Shown here: in pieces, positions 16,836-26,193 of the stretch
Numbering within the stretch: position 1 is the first letter of the stretch
How the letters are laid out: every line of letters starts with the position of its first letter
From: Pseudomonadota bacterium
GTDB taxonomy: Bacteria; Pseudomonadota; Gammaproteobacteria; JAKAQQ01
Length of the DNA: 43,895 bases
Assembly (NCBI GenBank): GCA_021798795.1
Contig: JAJZBR010000006.1
Location: 1-43,895 of the forward strand
Direction: 5' to 3'
The notes under the pieces: model-generated
The model's database searches: none
Told to the model about the DNA's origin: nothing
What the model saw: the letters and a program-made list of their open reading frames with translations, nothing else
Made by a program: the position numbers and the translations under genes

Positions 16836-16956
16836 TGCAACGATATTACCAGATCGACATCACCAGGGATTCAGCCACCATGCGGAGCGGCTGACCCATG
16901 TCAAACCAAACCCAGCGCATCGGGCGATCAGAGACGGGTGGGCTCAATGATTTCCC

Positions 16957-16972
16957 ATGCATGGCCATGCAT
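16957..16972. promoter_or_regulatory. 16-bp perfect palindrome upstream of the M14-like gene
   Basis: ATGCATGGCCATGCAT is perfectly self-complementary. It sits in the 190-nt spacer between the gspB stop and the M14-like ATG at 16835, about 120 nt upstream of that start. A dimeric regulator could bind it. The rest of the spacer shows no gene and no convincing promoter. Confidence 0.35.
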
Positions 16973-17025
16973 CTGCAGCGTGTCTGGGTCGGTGCGAAGG
17001 AACCATGTTCTGAATTCCAGGGTCG

Positions 17026-17607
17026 TCAGGGGCGTGGGACGAAGTAGCGGCGGCCATGATATTTGACCAAAAGTCCGTCGCTTTGGATTGCCAGCAGGCG
17101 GGCCCCGCCTGGGAGGTGGCTACCGGTACGATAAAGATGCATGTTAATGACTACATACCGGTTGATACGTTGCGGGGTCCAACTGAAAACCTGGATCTGC
17201 CAGCCCACTTGGTCAGGCAGATTGCGGTTTGCGGTTACGGGTGGACTCGTGTGCCGGGTTTCCAGAGAGACGGGGGGGTGCGGTAAGGCTACGGATAGGG
17301 AGGATCTCGATTTTGCAGCAGGGCCCGGCATTCGTGTTACCGGGTGATGGAGAGCAGGTCGCATCGGTTGTACGGAGTCAGATCGGGGCACGCGTGCTGA
17401 GCGGGCTAGCGGCTTTTCATGGGCCAGGAAATAAACGCCCAGTAGTGCCACAATGACCCCCAGAATCAGCCCGGCTCCGATCGCGGCAGCCACTTTATAA
17501 TGGGCACCCTTTGCAGGGTCGAGATCCGGTCCGAGCATCGTTGGTCCGTTTCCTTGATGGATCCGGTCCATTTCAGCTTTTCGCAATGCATCAAGGATAA
17601 TCGACAC
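17026..17607 (-). CDS. gspB: GspB/ExeB-like type II secretion assembly protein
   Basis: 193 residues starting at GTG. The N-terminus SIILDALRKAEMDR is the GspB/PulB/ExeB signature. A single membrane helix (about 38-62) is followed by a proline-rich periplasmic linker and a C-terminal T2SSB-type domain (about 130-193: GWQIQVFSWTPQRINRYVVINMHLYRTG). With GspA, these proteins help insert the GspD secretin through peptidoglycan. The gene lies 9 nt after gspA in one operon. No other gsp genes are in the window, so the target secretin is elsewhere; a pilus secretin is also possible. Confidence 0.82.
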   Translation of the reverse strand: MSIILDALRKAEMDRIHQGNGPTMLGPDLDPAKGAHYKVAAAIGAGLILGVIVALLGVYFLAHEKPLARSARVPRSDSVQPMRPALHHPVTRMPGPAAKSRSSLSVALPHPPVSLETRHTSPPVTANRNLPDQVGWQIQVFSWTPQRINRYVVINMHLYRTGSHLPGGARLLAIQSDGLLVKYHGRRYFVPRP

Positions 17608-17616
17608 GCGAGTTTC

Positions 17617-18642
17617 TCAATGGCTGGTCCGGAGTGAGAGAGGTGGGCCTTGGAAGCGGATTTTCCCGGACCGTCCATATTTGATCAGCATGGAAATAGG
17701 GGCCCGATCCATCGGTTGGCCCCGCTGCAGGGTCGTACTGCCGCCAGCCAGGATCAACAAGAAAATCAACAGATTTGCGCGGCTGAATGCCCGGCGGATC
17801 CAACTGATACCTGGTTTTGAGTGCCCTCCCACTTCCTGAGCCGCTTGTCTGGCCAAAGGGTAGGTCACCAGTCTCCTTCTTTTCACAAAAGCCCCGAGCA
17901 AGGCACGGTCGCAGATGATGTTGATGGACCGGGGTAGACCGTGTGAGTCGCGATGGACTGCGCGAATAGCGGCGGGTGTGAACAAGGGAGTTGATAGCCC
18001 TGCAATCCGCAGGCGGTGGTGGATGTAGTCCCGCGTCTCAGTGGGGCGGAGTGGACCGAGTCGGAAACGGGCAGTGATTCGATTCCGCAAGGGCAGCAGT
18101 TCCGGTCGTTCAAGGAGTACATCGAGTTCCGGTTGGCCCACGAGAATGATCTGCATGAGTTTGGTGGTGCGGGTTTCGAGGTTCGTAAGCAGGCGTATTT
18201 GTTCGAGGGTTTCAACTGGGAGGGCTTGGGCCTCGTCCACGATCAGTATGACTCGGCGTCCCTGGGCGTAGATCTCAAGCAAGCGATCATTTATGCAGGT
18301 GATCAATGACGGGAGATCGGCACGGTGCATGGCGCGCGACGCGTCGGGTTGAATTTCCTGTAACAGGTTACGAATGAAAGCTTTGGGTGTCTGTTTCGGG
18401 TTGAAAATGAGCGCAATCTCGAAATCCGCTGGTGGATGATCCAGCAGTCGACGGACGAGGGTTGTCTTCCCGGTTCCGACGGGTCCTGACAACTCGATGA
18501 ATCCGCCCGGCTGGGTGACCCCGTATAAAAGGTGCGCCAACCCTTCCTGATGCAAAGGGCTCAAAAACAGGAAACGGGGATCCGGTGCCATGCTAAATGG
18601 ATCTTCCCGCAAGCCAAAATAGGGTGTGTAGAGCGTGACCAC
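17617..18642 (-). CDS. gspA: GspA/ExeA-type AAA ATPase
   Basis: 341 residues with a GTG start (MVTLYTPYFGLREDPFSMAPDPRFLFLS, the ExeA family opening). Walker A GPVGTGKT is at 53-60, Walker B is VILIVDEAQ, followed by the sensor-like ILVGQPEL and an arginine-rich C-terminal lid (GLPRSINIICDRALLGAF). A single membrane helix lies near 290-303. The protein ends about 40 residues after it, without the periplasmic peptidoglycan-binding domain of classical ExeA (about 550 residues). It works with GspB in secretin assembly. The truncation is natural in some lineages and no frameshift is evident. Confidence 0.85.
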   Translation of the reverse strand: MVTLYTPYFGLREDPFSMAPDPRFLFLSPLHQEGLAHLLYGVTQPGGFIELSGPVGTGKTTLVRRLLDHPPADFEIALIFNPKQTPKAFIRNLLQEIQPDASRAMHRADLPSLITCINDRLLEIYAQGRRVILIVDEAQALPVETLEQIRLLTNLETRTTKLMQIILVGQPELDVLLERPELLPLRNRITARFRLGPLRPTETRDYIHHRLRIAGLSTPLFTPAAIRAVHRDSHGLPRSINIICDRALLGAFVKRRRLVTYPLARQAAQEVGGHSKPGISWIRRAFSRANLLIFLLILAGGSTTLQRGQPMDRAPISMLIKYGRSGKIRFQGPPLSLRTSH

Positions 18643-18695
18643 TCCGCTTGCCGCCTTGCGGATCGTTCAGTTGACCCGCAGAGTTGTGTGCGCAG

Positions 18696-19292
18696 CTAGC
18701 GTGGCGGGAAATGTTGCAGGATGTGACGAACCAGATGGTATACGGCACGCGTCGAAAAATTGCTGCGCGTGACGATCTGGGATTCCCAGCCGCGCCAGAT
18801 CAAATGACGATTTTTGGCACTGATGATGTCGAGTACGAGATCAGCCTTGCGGTACGTATAGGAGTTTCCATAACCGTATCCGAATCCGTAGCCAAAGCCA
18901 TATCCTCCCTCCATCATTGCGCTTCCCGGAAAGAAATAATCGTCATAGTAAGGGAACCCAAACCCGAAACCGGGAAAGAAAGGCGGATTGTTTACGAACT
19001 CACGATGACTGATGATGTGGTAAGTAATCAGAAATTGTGCTTGTGCCGGTTGCTTGCGGTACGAGAACCCCCTATTTTCGAGTACTGCTATCGCTGCACG
19101 TTTGACCCGTTGCGTTATGATCCCGCTATTGACAATCGGGTTTTTGAGCAGCTGTTTGCCCGGCTTGAGCCAAGCAAAGCGGTTCAAGTTGGAAAAGTTC
19201 GCGTTTCGCTCGATTTCTACCCCGACGGTAGACGCACAGCCGGTCAAAATCACAATAAGGGTCAGTGCGGAAAACAGACGAATTGGCTTCAT
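18696..19292 (-). CDS. DUF4136 lipoprotein
   Basis: 198 residues with a lipoprotein signal peptide, lipobox LTGC (Cys19), so it is probably anchored in the outer membrane. The DUF4136 domain follows: a strand-rich start (VEIERNANFSNLNRFAW), a middle helix with VLENRGFSYRKQPAQAQFLITYHI, and the C-terminal pattern LVLDIISAKNRHLIWRGWES. A low-complexity Gly/Tyr/Phe insert (GGYGFGYGFGYGYG) lies at about 128-145. The function of the family is unknown. It lies 53 nt upstream of the gspA start on the same strand, so secretin-related co-expression is possible. Confidence 0.85.
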   Translation of the reverse strand: MKPIRLFSALTLIVILTGCASTVGVEIERNANFSNLNRFAWLKPGKQLLKNPIVNSGIITQRVKRAAIAVLENRGFSYRKQPAQAQFLITYHIISHREFVNNPPFFPGFGFGFPYYDDYFFPGSAMMEGGYGFGYGFGYGYGNSYTYRKADLVLDIISAKNRHLIWRGWESQIVTRSNFSTRAVYHLVRHILQHFPPR

Positions 19293-19668
19293 GGTGTGTC
19301 TCCAGGGGTTACCTTACAGAAGTTGGAAACGTTTCAGCGGCAACCCGAGCCTACTACTACCTTAAGGTCAGACCATCCAAGTAGTATAAAGTTTTCGGGG
19401 AATGACTTCTTCCAGGGCACGAACGGGCAGAGTAGCCTGTCACAAATCTGAAACTGTGGATACTCGATCCCCTGCCGATCAGTTTTCGGGAGACTCAAAT
19501 CCGTCTGCCGGCTGAATCGTTTCGGAACAGTTCCCATAGTTGGTGGATTCAAGCCATCCATTCCGTCATCATACCCCTCTCTCCAGCTACTGTGAGTAGG
19601 CTTCCCGCTTCGATGTCAGACGGTCTGCTGTCTTGAGGAACGGGGTCAGGGCGGTAGGTGCAAACCGG
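19293..19668. other. Gene-free divergent intergenic region
   Basis: 376 nt between the DUF4136 start (minus) and the acyltransferase start (plus). ORFs here are short and show no recognisable domain. On the minus strand TATACT (19383-19388) could be a -10 for the lipoprotein gene, but I see no matching -35. No repeat, tRNA or strong hairpin is visible. Confidence 0.4.
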
Positions 19669-20310
19669 ATGAAGGCTGTTCTTTCATTGATCGCCAAGCA
19701 TCTTTCGTGGCGCCAGGTTGTTTGGAGCCTGATGCCGGTTCGAGTGGCCGGGCGCGTTCCAGAAGGTGGTCCGACGCTTTTGACAGCAGATCACCGGAGT
19801 TTATGCGATGGACCTTTGCTGGCGATATGGCTCACCCGCCCCGCTCTTTTTGCTGTTCATGCAGATTATGGGCGGCACTGGTTTTGGTCGCATGTGATCC
19901 AGCTCTGGTGCCGGTTTTGGGGGCATCGTTTTGTTGTGCTTTCGGAGGGCGCACCATTCGGGTTGCGTGCACTTTTAGCCGCATGCCCTGATCGTCTCGT
20001 CTGCTTGTTTCCAGAGGGAAAAATCTCGCATGGTTCGACTTCGTATCCGTGGAAAGAAGGAGTTTTTTTTCTATTAAAGCACCGGCCGGACTTCAAGCAT
20101 CATCACATGACCATTGCATCCCGGTTCAAAGTGTGGGGCATCCCCGTTTGGCTGTCTGGGTTCGACTGGACGATTGAAGCCCTGCCGGTTCTGCGCATTG
20201 TTCAGGTCCCGGTTAGAACCTGTGCGCCCATGGGCAGCGGAAGCGGCTTTGTTCCTAACGCATCCGGAGGGAAGGCATCTACGGAAATGATCTCGAACAC
20301 AAGGCCATAG
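19669..20310 (+). CDS. PlsC-like acyltransferase
   Basis: I prefer the ATG at 19669 (MKAVLSLIAKHLSW) to the TTG of the ORF track; this gives 213 residues. It carries the two glycerophosphate acyltransferase motifs: HX4D as His42-RSLC-Asp47 and the FPEG box at 114-117 (LFPEGKIS). It probably moves an acyl chain onto a lysophospholipid or related acceptor at the inner membrane. The last 35 or so residues (VRTCAPMGSGSGFV onward) lie in a 109-nt convergent overlap with fadE and look unlike family sequence, so the original C-terminus may have been lost. It pairs with FadE in fatty-acid turnover by context. Confidence 0.75.
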   Translation: MKAVLSLIAKHLSWRQVVWSLMPVRVAGRVPEGGPTLLTADHRSLCDGPLLAIWLTRPALFAVHADYGRHWFWSHVIQLWCRFWGHRFVVLSEGAPFGLRALLAACPDRLVCLFPEGKISHGSTSYPWKEGVFFLLKHRPDFKHHHMTIASRFKVWGIPVWLSGFDWTIEALPVLRIVQVPVRTCAPMGSGSGFVPNASGGKASTEMISNTRP

Positions 20311-22676
20311 AAGCGCTCGAGTATAGAATATTCCTCGAAAGTCAGGACCCCCCCGTCTTTTGCCCAGCGAGCCCGTTCGAGATCGTTCAGAATCCGGCTC
20401 GGCAGTTCCCGGTGGGCGCTGCGAATCTTGTGTTCGAGTTTTTCAGCTTCAGGAGCGAGCGCCAATGCTTCTTCCAGCTGAGCAATGGATCGCGCACCCG
20501 GTCCTTCACAGCTCACGCCAGCCGTAAGCCGTTGCCGTGTCTCATTCGAAGAGGTAAGCAAATCGGCGACCGAACGAGCCAACTGATCCGAAGGAGCAGA
20601 ATATGTGCGACCCGTCGGAAAGACCACACCGCGCAGGAATATCGCGAGCCCGCGTTTAGGGAAGTTTCTCAGAAAATCGTGTGCCTGCTCTTGGAACTGA
20701 TAGATCAGGCGACGACAGGCCCATTCGACGAGTGGAAGATCATGGGCGGGCCGTCCGTCATCTTCGAAGCGCTTCAATACCGCCGAGGTCATGTAAAGGA
20801 AGCTCAGCAAATCCCCCAGACGTGCCGAGAGACGCTCCTTTCGTTTAAGTTCGCCTCCTAAAGTCAGCATGGCCGCATCCGCGAGTACAGCAAACGCGGC
20901 ACTGTAACGCTCGAGGTGCTGGTAAAACCGGCGCGTGGGTCCATGAATGGGGCTTTGGGCCCAGTGGGCCGTATGAAAGCCCAGGGTCCAAGCACGAACG
21001 ATATTGCTCAGAAACAATCCGATATGGGCCCAAAGCGCATGATCGAAGGCCCTGAGTGCTGTCCGTCCGTCTGGATTCTGGGCGGCTTCCATTTCTTTCA
21101 GAATGAAAGGGTGGCACCGGATGGCGCCTTGGCCGAATATGATCATATTGCGCGTCAGGATATTCGCGCCCTCGACCGTGATGGCGATGGGTGCGGCCTG
21201 GAAGCCGCGACCAAGATAGTTCCTGGGCCCGAGGATGATACCTTTCCCGCCATGGATATCCATGGCATCCAAAGCAATCTGACGCCCCATTTCAGTCACA
21301 TGATATTTCACGATAGCCGATGGTACGGCCGGAATCTCACCGAGATCGTTTGCCCCGACTGTCATCGTTCGAACGGCGTCCATGGCATAAAGCATGCCAC
21401 CCATTCTGGCAAGAACCTCTTGAACCCCCTCAAACCAGCCGATTGGCGTATGGAACTGGCGGCGAACACGGGCGTACGCACCTGTTGTCATAACGGCGGT
21501 TTTGGCCGCACCGGTTGCGTGCGCAGGAAGCGAAATTGACCGGCCTGCCGCGAGGTTTTCCATGAGCATGCGCCAGCCTTGTCCGATGAGGGCAGGTCCG
21601 CCTATGATCTGCTCCAACGGAATGAACACGTTGCGACCTCGAATCGGTCCATTCTGAAATGGGATATTGAGTGGGAAATGGCGAAATCCGATCTCGAGAC
21701 CGGGTAGGTTGCGCGGCAGTAGGGCGCAGGTAACACCCCGATCTTCCAGTTCGCTTAAAAGATGGTCCGGATCCTGAAGTTTGAAGGCCAGCCCGATAAG
21801 TGTTGCAACAGGTGCCAGAGTAATGTATCGCTTCTCGAAATTAAGTCGCAACCCGAGAACCGAACGCCCTTCCCAGTTCCCCTGGCAGACGACTCCTATG
21901 TCGGGGATCGATGCGGCATCTGAGCCCGCATAGGGACCGGTCAGAGCGAAGCAAGGAATCTCCTCTCCGCAAGCCAGGCGTGGCAGATAATGGCTTTTCT
22001 GTTCCGTGGTTCCATAGTGCAGGAGGAGTTCGGCGGGTCCGAGCGAGTTGGGAACGGCAACTACGGATGCCGCAGTGATGGAACGAGTTGCAATCCGGAG
22101 CAGAATTTCAGAATGCGCATAGCTCGAAAACTCAAGTCCGCCATAGGACTTGGGTATGATCAGAGCAAAAAACCGGTTGGTTTTGAGAAAACTCCAGACC
22201 TCCGGGGGGAGATCGGCCCATTCATGGGTGATCTTCCAATCATCCAGCATGGCACATAACGTCTCGACTGGGCCGCTCAGAAACGCGTGTTCCTCATCGG
22301 ATAAAGTGGGTTTCGGTATGCCCAGCAGTTTCGACCAGCGCGGTCGACCGTTGAAGAGTTCGCCCTCCCACCAGACTGTTCCGGCTGCGAGTGCTTCCTT
22401 TTCCGTCGTGGACATGGCTGGCAAGACGCGTCGATAGATCCGGAGCAATGGTTTTGTGAGCAGAGATTTGCGGATCGGGGTGCGGTTCATCAGTACCAAG
22501 ATCGCGAAGCCAACAACAGCGACACCCGTAGCGGCAACGCCGGGAAAGTAGGCCATGAGGATCACGATCCAGATGGCAACCCAGATGCTGATGGCCCAAA
22601 GCGGCACGCGTAGAAAGGCGCATCCTGCCAGTCCTACGATCAAAAAGACGATCCAGATCAACAGCACAGTGATCAT
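20202..22676 (-). CDS. fadE: Membrane-anchored acyl-CoA dehydrogenase FadE
   Basis: 824 residues, matching the long FadE type (E. coli 814), which oxidises acyl-CoA to trans-2-enoyl-CoA in the first step of beta-oxidation. Hydrophobic helices at about 3-23, 26-42 and 46-63 anchor it in the inner membrane. The dehydrogenase core includes FALTGPYAGSDAASIPD, the FAD-region pattern IGQGWRMLMENLAAGRSISLPA, and the catalytic-Glu segment TVEGANILTRN. A large helical C-terminal FadE-specific domain follows. The start ATG has GGAGG upstream. It diverges from the quinone oxidoreductase gene, with an inverted repeat in the 77-nt gap. Confidence 0.95.
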   Translation of the reverse strand: MITVLLIWIVFLIVGLAGCAFLRVPLWAISIWVAIWIVILMAYFPGVAATGVAVVGFAILVLMNRTPIRKSLLTKPLLRIYRRVLPAMSTTEKEALAAGTVWWEGELFNGRPRWSKLLGIPKPTLSDEEHAFLSGPVETLCAMLDDWKITHEWADLPPEVWSFLKTNRFFALIIPKSYGGLEFSSYAHSEILLRIATRSITAASVVAVPNSLGPAELLLHYGTTEQKSHYLPRLACGEEIPCFALTGPYAGSDAASIPDIGVVCQGNWEGRSVLGLRLNFEKRYITLAPVATLIGLAFKLQDPDHLLSELEDRGVTCALLPRNLPGLEIGFRHFPLNIPFQNGPIRGRNVFIPLEQIIGGPALIGQGWRMLMENLAAGRSISLPAHATGAAKTAVMTTGAYARVRRQFHTPIGWFEGVQEVLARMGGMLYAMDAVRTMTVGANDLGEIPAVPSAIVKYHVTEMGRQIALDAMDIHGGKGIILGPRNYLGRGFQAAPIAITVEGANILTRNMIIFGQGAIRCHPFILKEMEAAQNPDGRTALRAFDHALWAHIGLFLSNIVRAWTLGFHTAHWAQSPIHGPTRRFYQHLERYSAAFAVLADAAMLTLGGELKRKERLSARLGDLLSFLYMTSAVLKRFEDDGRPAHDLPLVEWACRRLIYQFQEQAHDFLRNFPKRGLAIFLRGVVFPTGRTYSAPSDQLARSVADLLTSSNETRQRLTAGVSCEGPGARSIAQLEEALALAPEAEKLEHKIRSAHRELPSRILNDLERARWAKDGGVLTFEEYSILERFYGLVFEIISVDAFPPDALGTKPLPLPMGAQVLTGT

Positions 22677-22707
22677 CGGCTCCTCCTCAATTCATCCCGG
22701 CGTCGCG

Positions 22708-22733
22708 AGATGCAAGTTCTCTCTGTTGCATCT
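22708..22733. promoter_or_regulatory. Inverted repeat in the fadE / oxidoreductase divergent promoter region
   Basis: AGATGCAA and TTGCATCT are perfect 8-bp arms separated by 10 nt, between divergent starts only 77 nt apart. The spacing puts the arm centres about 18 bp apart, so a dimer on one face of the helix could bind. It does not match the FadR or PsrA sites I know. It may control both genes. Confidence 0.4.
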
Positions 22734-22753
22734 AGTATAGACCCAAGTGTTCC

Positions 22754-23869
22754 ATGAATCGTGTCCAAACCGCTGTTGGATTTGCAATGCCCCGTTCGCA
22801 AACGATCCGCTATCCAAACGCCGCACCGCAGCGGATGACCGTCATACGTGCGGACCGGGCGGGTGGCCCTGATGTATTGATCACGGATACCGTGCCCATA
22901 CCGGAACCCGGCCCCCGCGAGCTCCTAGTGGAGATATGGGCAGCTGGAGTTAACCGGCCCGACGTCCTGCAGCGTGAGGGGCGCTATCCACCGCCGGCCG
23001 GGTCGACAGATATATTCGGGCTCGAAGTCATGGGCCGCGTGGTTCGTGTGGGATCCCGGACGCGGCGCTTCCGTATGGGCGATCAGGTGATGGCCCTCTT
23101 GGTCGGGGGCGGATACGCGGAATACGTGAGTGTTCCCGAGTGCCAGTGCTTACCTGTTCCAAAGGCTCTTACAGGAATCGAAGCCGCAGCACTTCCGGAG
23201 ACATTGTTTACGGTTTGGTTCAACCTGATTCAGCGCGCCCATCTCCAATCGGGAGAATGGATCCTGATCCATGGAGGTGGAGGCGCCATAGGAACCATGG
23301 CGGTGACGTTATCGGCAGTGATGGGGTGTCATGTCGTGACGACGACGGGCAATGCCAGCAAGGCCATACGTCTGCGATCGATCGGTGCCCACGAAGCCAT
23401 TGTGTACGCGCAGGAGGCTTTTTGGACGGTGCTGCAGCACGAGAGCGCTGTCCACGGTGGCTTCGATGTGATTCTCGACATGGTCGGCGGCTCCTACTTT
23501 CAGAAAAACCTTGAACTTCTGGCGCCGGATGGCCGGTTGGTTCAGATCGCCTTTCGGCAGGGGAGCAGCCTGCAGGTTGACTTGGCGCCCTTTCTGTACA
23601 AGCGGTTAAGTTTCATGGGGTCGACGCTGCGTGCGCAGAAACCCGTTGCCAAGGCGCGCATTGCGCGATCCATTGAGCGGCATGTGTTCCCCTGGATCGA
23701 AGCCGGGCGGCTGCGCCCCGTAATGGACTCAGTTTTCCCGCTAGACGAGGCGTGGCGCGCTCATGCCCGAATCGATGATCCAGAGCACTTTGGCAAGGTC
23801 ATGCTCGTGACGAAGGTGGGAGAAGATCACGGATTCCATCCCGTTCTTCTCGCAACTCACGGTTCGTGA
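22754..23869 (+). CDS. NAD(P)H:quinone oxidoreductase, PIG3-like MDR family
   Basis: 371 residues of the zinc-free medium-chain dehydrogenase type close to PIG3/TP53I3 enzymes. Markers are [25 protein letters not shown] (about 57-81), a [12 protein letters not shown] segment, the nucleotide-binding loop [14 protein letters not shown] and [23 protein letters not shown]. It should reduce quinones or enones with NADPH in the cytoplasm. The start is uncertain: ATGs at 22787 and 22835 are also in frame, and the domain proper begins at the last ([15 protein letters not shown]). The final 23 codons overlap the end of mdh on the other strand. Confidence 0.88.
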   Translation: MNRVQTAVGFAMPRSQTIRYPNAAPQRMTVIRADRAGGPDVLITDTVPIPEPGPRELLVEIWAAGVNRPDVLQREGRYPPPAGSTDIFGLEVMGRVVRVGSRTRRFRMGDQVMALLVGGGYAEYVSVPECQCLPVPKALTGIEAAALPETLFTVWFNLIQRAHLQSGEWILIHGGGGAIGTMAVTLSAVMGCHVVTTTGNASKAIRLRSIGAHEAIVYAQEAFWTVLQHESAVHGGFDVILDMVGGSYFQKNLELLAPDGRLVQIAFRQGSSLQVDLAPFLYKRLSFMGSTLRAQKPVAKARIARSIERHVFPWIEAGRLRPVMDSVFPLDEAWRAHARIDDPEHFGKVMLVTKVGEDHGFHPVLLATHGS

Positions 23870-24821
23870 GAGCAATCTGGGAACGAGCGAACTCCGAAAG
23901 CGCCAGTCCTTGCACGATATCGTGGTGACCATTCCGACATGCAACCGGATAGCCGAAAAAGATCCCGGGTTCGATTCCGTAGTCCCCATTTGCAGCAACC
24001 CCCATGCTGACCCAATCCTCCTTGGGAGTCCCGGCAATCCAGTCCCGCATGTGATCGAGTGCGGCTGAGGCAGCTGATGCGGCTGAGGATGCTCCGCGCG
24101 CTTTGATAACGGCTGCTCCCCGTTGTTGAACCGTTGCGATCAAGGTATTCCGGTACCAGGTCGAGTCGACCTGGTCCAGGGCGGGCCGATCCGCGATGCG
24201 AGCATGTTCGAGATCAGGAAACTGTGTTGAGGAATGGTTCCCCCATACGGTGACCTGATGGATGCTTGAGACTGGAACACGGCACTTCTCGTGCAGGATG
24301 CTCAAGGTCCGGTTATGGTCGAGGCGCATCATGCTGCTGAACTGGTTTTCGCCGAGGTCAGGTGCATTCTGGCTTGCAATCAGCGCATTCGTGTTGGCCG
24401 GGTTGCCAACCACGAGAACCCGGACTTGGCGCGAAGCACGTTCGTTGAGAGCCTGCCCTTGAATCTTGAAAATCTCGGCGTTGACACGGAGCAGGTCTTT
24501 TCTTTCCATCCCTTGGGTGCGTGGTCTTGAACCGACGAGGAAGGCGTAGTCGACTCCGTCAAAGGCTTGCATAGCCTGGTCGGTCGGTACGAGATCTTGA
24601 AGCAGGGGGAACGCGCAATCCGTGAGCTCCATGGCGACGCCTGAAAGAGCCGGAAGCGCCTGGGGTATTTCGAGCAGGTGCAGGATCAAGGGCTGTTCCG
24701 GTCCGAACAGTGCTCCCGAAGCAAGGCGGAACACGAGGGCATACCCGATATTCCCGGCGGCGCCCGTGACGGCGATCCGGATGGGTTTGGCTGGGGTTGG
24801 GGGCATAGTTGGCGGATCCAT
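23799..24821 (-). CDS. mdh: Malate dehydrogenase (NAD/NADP-dependent, LDH/MDH superfamily)
   Basis: 340 residues of the dimeric Mdh type found in Thermus and in eukaryotic cytosol. The Rossmann start is [21 protein letters not shown]. Substrate-binding residues lie in [15 protein letters not shown], and the catalytic pair is Asp in MRLDHNRT and His in [11 protein letters not shown]. It interconverts malate and oxaloacetate in the TCA cycle. An alanine/serine-rich stretch ([18 protein letters not shown]) lies in the C-terminal half, as in homologues. The 3' end overlaps the oxidoreductase gene by 71 nt; the upstream region is shared divergently with rocD. Confidence 0.94.
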   Translation of the reverse strand: MDPPTMPPTPAKPIRIAVTGAAGNIGYALVFRLASGALFGPEQPLILHLLEIPQALPALSGVAMELTDCAFPLLQDLVPTDQAMQAFDGVDYAFLVGSRPRTQGMERKDLLRVNAEIFKIQGQALNERASRQVRVLVVGNPANTNALIASQNAPDLGENQFSSMMRLDHNRTLSILHEKCRVPVSSIHQVTVWGNHSSTQFPDLEHARIADRPALDQVDSTWYRNTLIATVQQRGAAVIKARGASSAASAASAALDHMRDWIAGTPKEDWVSMGVAANGDYGIEPGIFFGYPVACRNGHHDIVQGLALSEFARSQIALTNRELREERDGIRDLLPPSSRA

Positions 24822-24972
24822 AAATCAGGTGAGCGGATGGGAATTGTAGAGTTTTTATTCCCGGGTGGCCAGTTTGACATATTTCGTCTGTGATTTCAGG
24901 AGACATGGCATGGATGGATAGAGTAGAATATTCACTGCTCAAAGCACCTGTATGCATCGAGATGGAGAGACC

Positions 24973-26193
24973 ATGACTGCCGAGCGAAGTCTTGAAGATC
25001 GCTACGGGGCAAACAATTACGACCCTCTGCCAGTCGTGTTGGTCAGGGGCGAGGGCGTCTTTGTCTGGGACAGCCTAGGCCGACGCTACCTAGACATGAT
25101 GAGTGCTTATTCCGCTGTGAGTCATGGTCACTGCAATCCCCGTCTTGTGCGTGTTTTGACAGACCAGGCACAGAAACTGGCTGTAGTCTCGCGCGCCTTC
25201 TATACGGACCAGCTGGGTCCCTTCCTGTCACTGGCCTGCGAGCTCACCCGCATGGATCGCGCACTTCCCATGAACACGGGTACAGAGGCAGTCGAGACCG
25301 CGCTGAAGGCGGCCCGTAAGTGGGCTTGCGTCCACAAGGGAGTTCCGGACGGGCAGTCGGAAATCATTGCGTGTCAAGGCAACTTTCATGGACGGAGCAT
25401 TGCCATCGTGGGACTTTCAAGTGAGCCCCAGTATCGGAGGGGGTTTGGGCCCTATCCGCCAGGCCTGAAAATCATTCCCTATGGCGATGCTGACGCTTTG
25501 GCTCAGGCCGTAACCGTTCGAACCGCCGCGTTTCTCGTCGAACCCATTCAGGGAGAGGGCGGGATTGTGCTTCCACCCGAAGGTTATTTGGCTCGCTGTG
25601 CCGAGATCTGCCGCGAGCGCAATATCTTGTTTCTTGTGGATGAAGTACAGACCGGTTTGGGCCGCACTGGACGATTTCTGGCCTGTGATTACGAGGGAGT
25701 CAAGCCGGACGGCCTGATACTCGGAAAGGCTCTCGGTGGTGGACTGCTCCCGGTCTCCCTGTTTTTGGCACGTGAGCAGCTGATGCATGTATTTGGACCC
25801 GGCGATCACGGCAGCACATTCGGGGGCAACCCGCTCGCTGCTGCAGTTGGGCTTGAAGCACTCAAGATCATCGTCGAGGAAGGGTTGGCCGAACGCTCGG
25901 CAGAACTCGGAAGGGAGTTTTTGGATGCCTTGCGTTCCATCCGAAGCCCGCTGATCCGCAGTGTGCGCGGGCGGGGGCTTTTCATAGGAATTGAGATCCA
26001 GTCCGAACGGGTGACGGGCCGGATGGTTTGTGAGCGACTGCTTGATGCGGGTATTCTCAGCAAGGAAACCCATAAAACCGTGATCCGGCTGGCTCCACCG
26101 CTCATTATTCGGGCTGATCAGCTTCGTGATGCCGTGGATCGGATCCACCGTGTTTTCGATGCGCTCGATCAGGGGGTTCGCAAGGCTTCCTGA
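24973..26193 (+). CDS. rocD: Ornithine--oxo-acid aminotransferase
   Basis: The ATG at 24973 has a GGAGAG site and gives 406 residues, the usual length, starting MTAERSLEDRYGANNYDPLPVV. This opening and the sequence SAYSAVSHGHCNPRLV are characteristic of ornithine aminotransferase rather than other class III enzymes. PLP contacts are NTGTEAVETALK, GNFHGRSIA, Asp223 in VDEVQTG and the Schiff-base Lys252 (ILGKALGGG). It converts ornithine to glutamate semialdehyde, which cyclises to the substrate of ProC encoded 16 kb away, so the two could form an ornithine-to-proline route. It is monocistronic or shares a transcript with the cytochrome gene 100 nt downstream. Confidence 0.92.
   Translation: MTAERSLEDRYGANNYDPLPVVLVRGEGVFVWDSLGRRYLDMMSAYSAVSHGHCNPRLVRVLTDQAQKLAVVSRAFYTDQLGPFLSLACELTRMDRALPMNTGTEAVETALKAARKWACVHKGVPDGQSEIIACQGNFHGRSIAIVGLSSEPQYRRGFGPYPPGLKIIPYGDADALAQAVTVRTAAFLVEPIQGEGGIVLPPEGYLARCAEICRERNILFLVDEVQTGLGRTGRFLACDYEGVKPDGLILGKALGGGLLPVSLFLAREQLMHVFGPGDHGSTFGGNPLAAAVGLEALKIIVEEGLAERSAELGREFLDALRSIRSPLIRSVRGRGLFIGIEIQSERVTGRMVCERLLDAGILSKETHKTVIRLAPPLIIRADQLRDAVDRIHRVFDALDQGVRKAS

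Noticed and set aside
19334-19561. 75-residue minus-strand ORF upstream of the DUF4136 gene
   Set aside because: No ribosome site, no recognisable domain and atypical composition; treated as non-coding.
23955-23985. GGGTTCGATTCC, a T-arm-like sequence suggesting a tRNA gene
   Set aside because: It lies inside the conserved mdh reading frame. No acceptor, D or anticodon stems can be folded around it.
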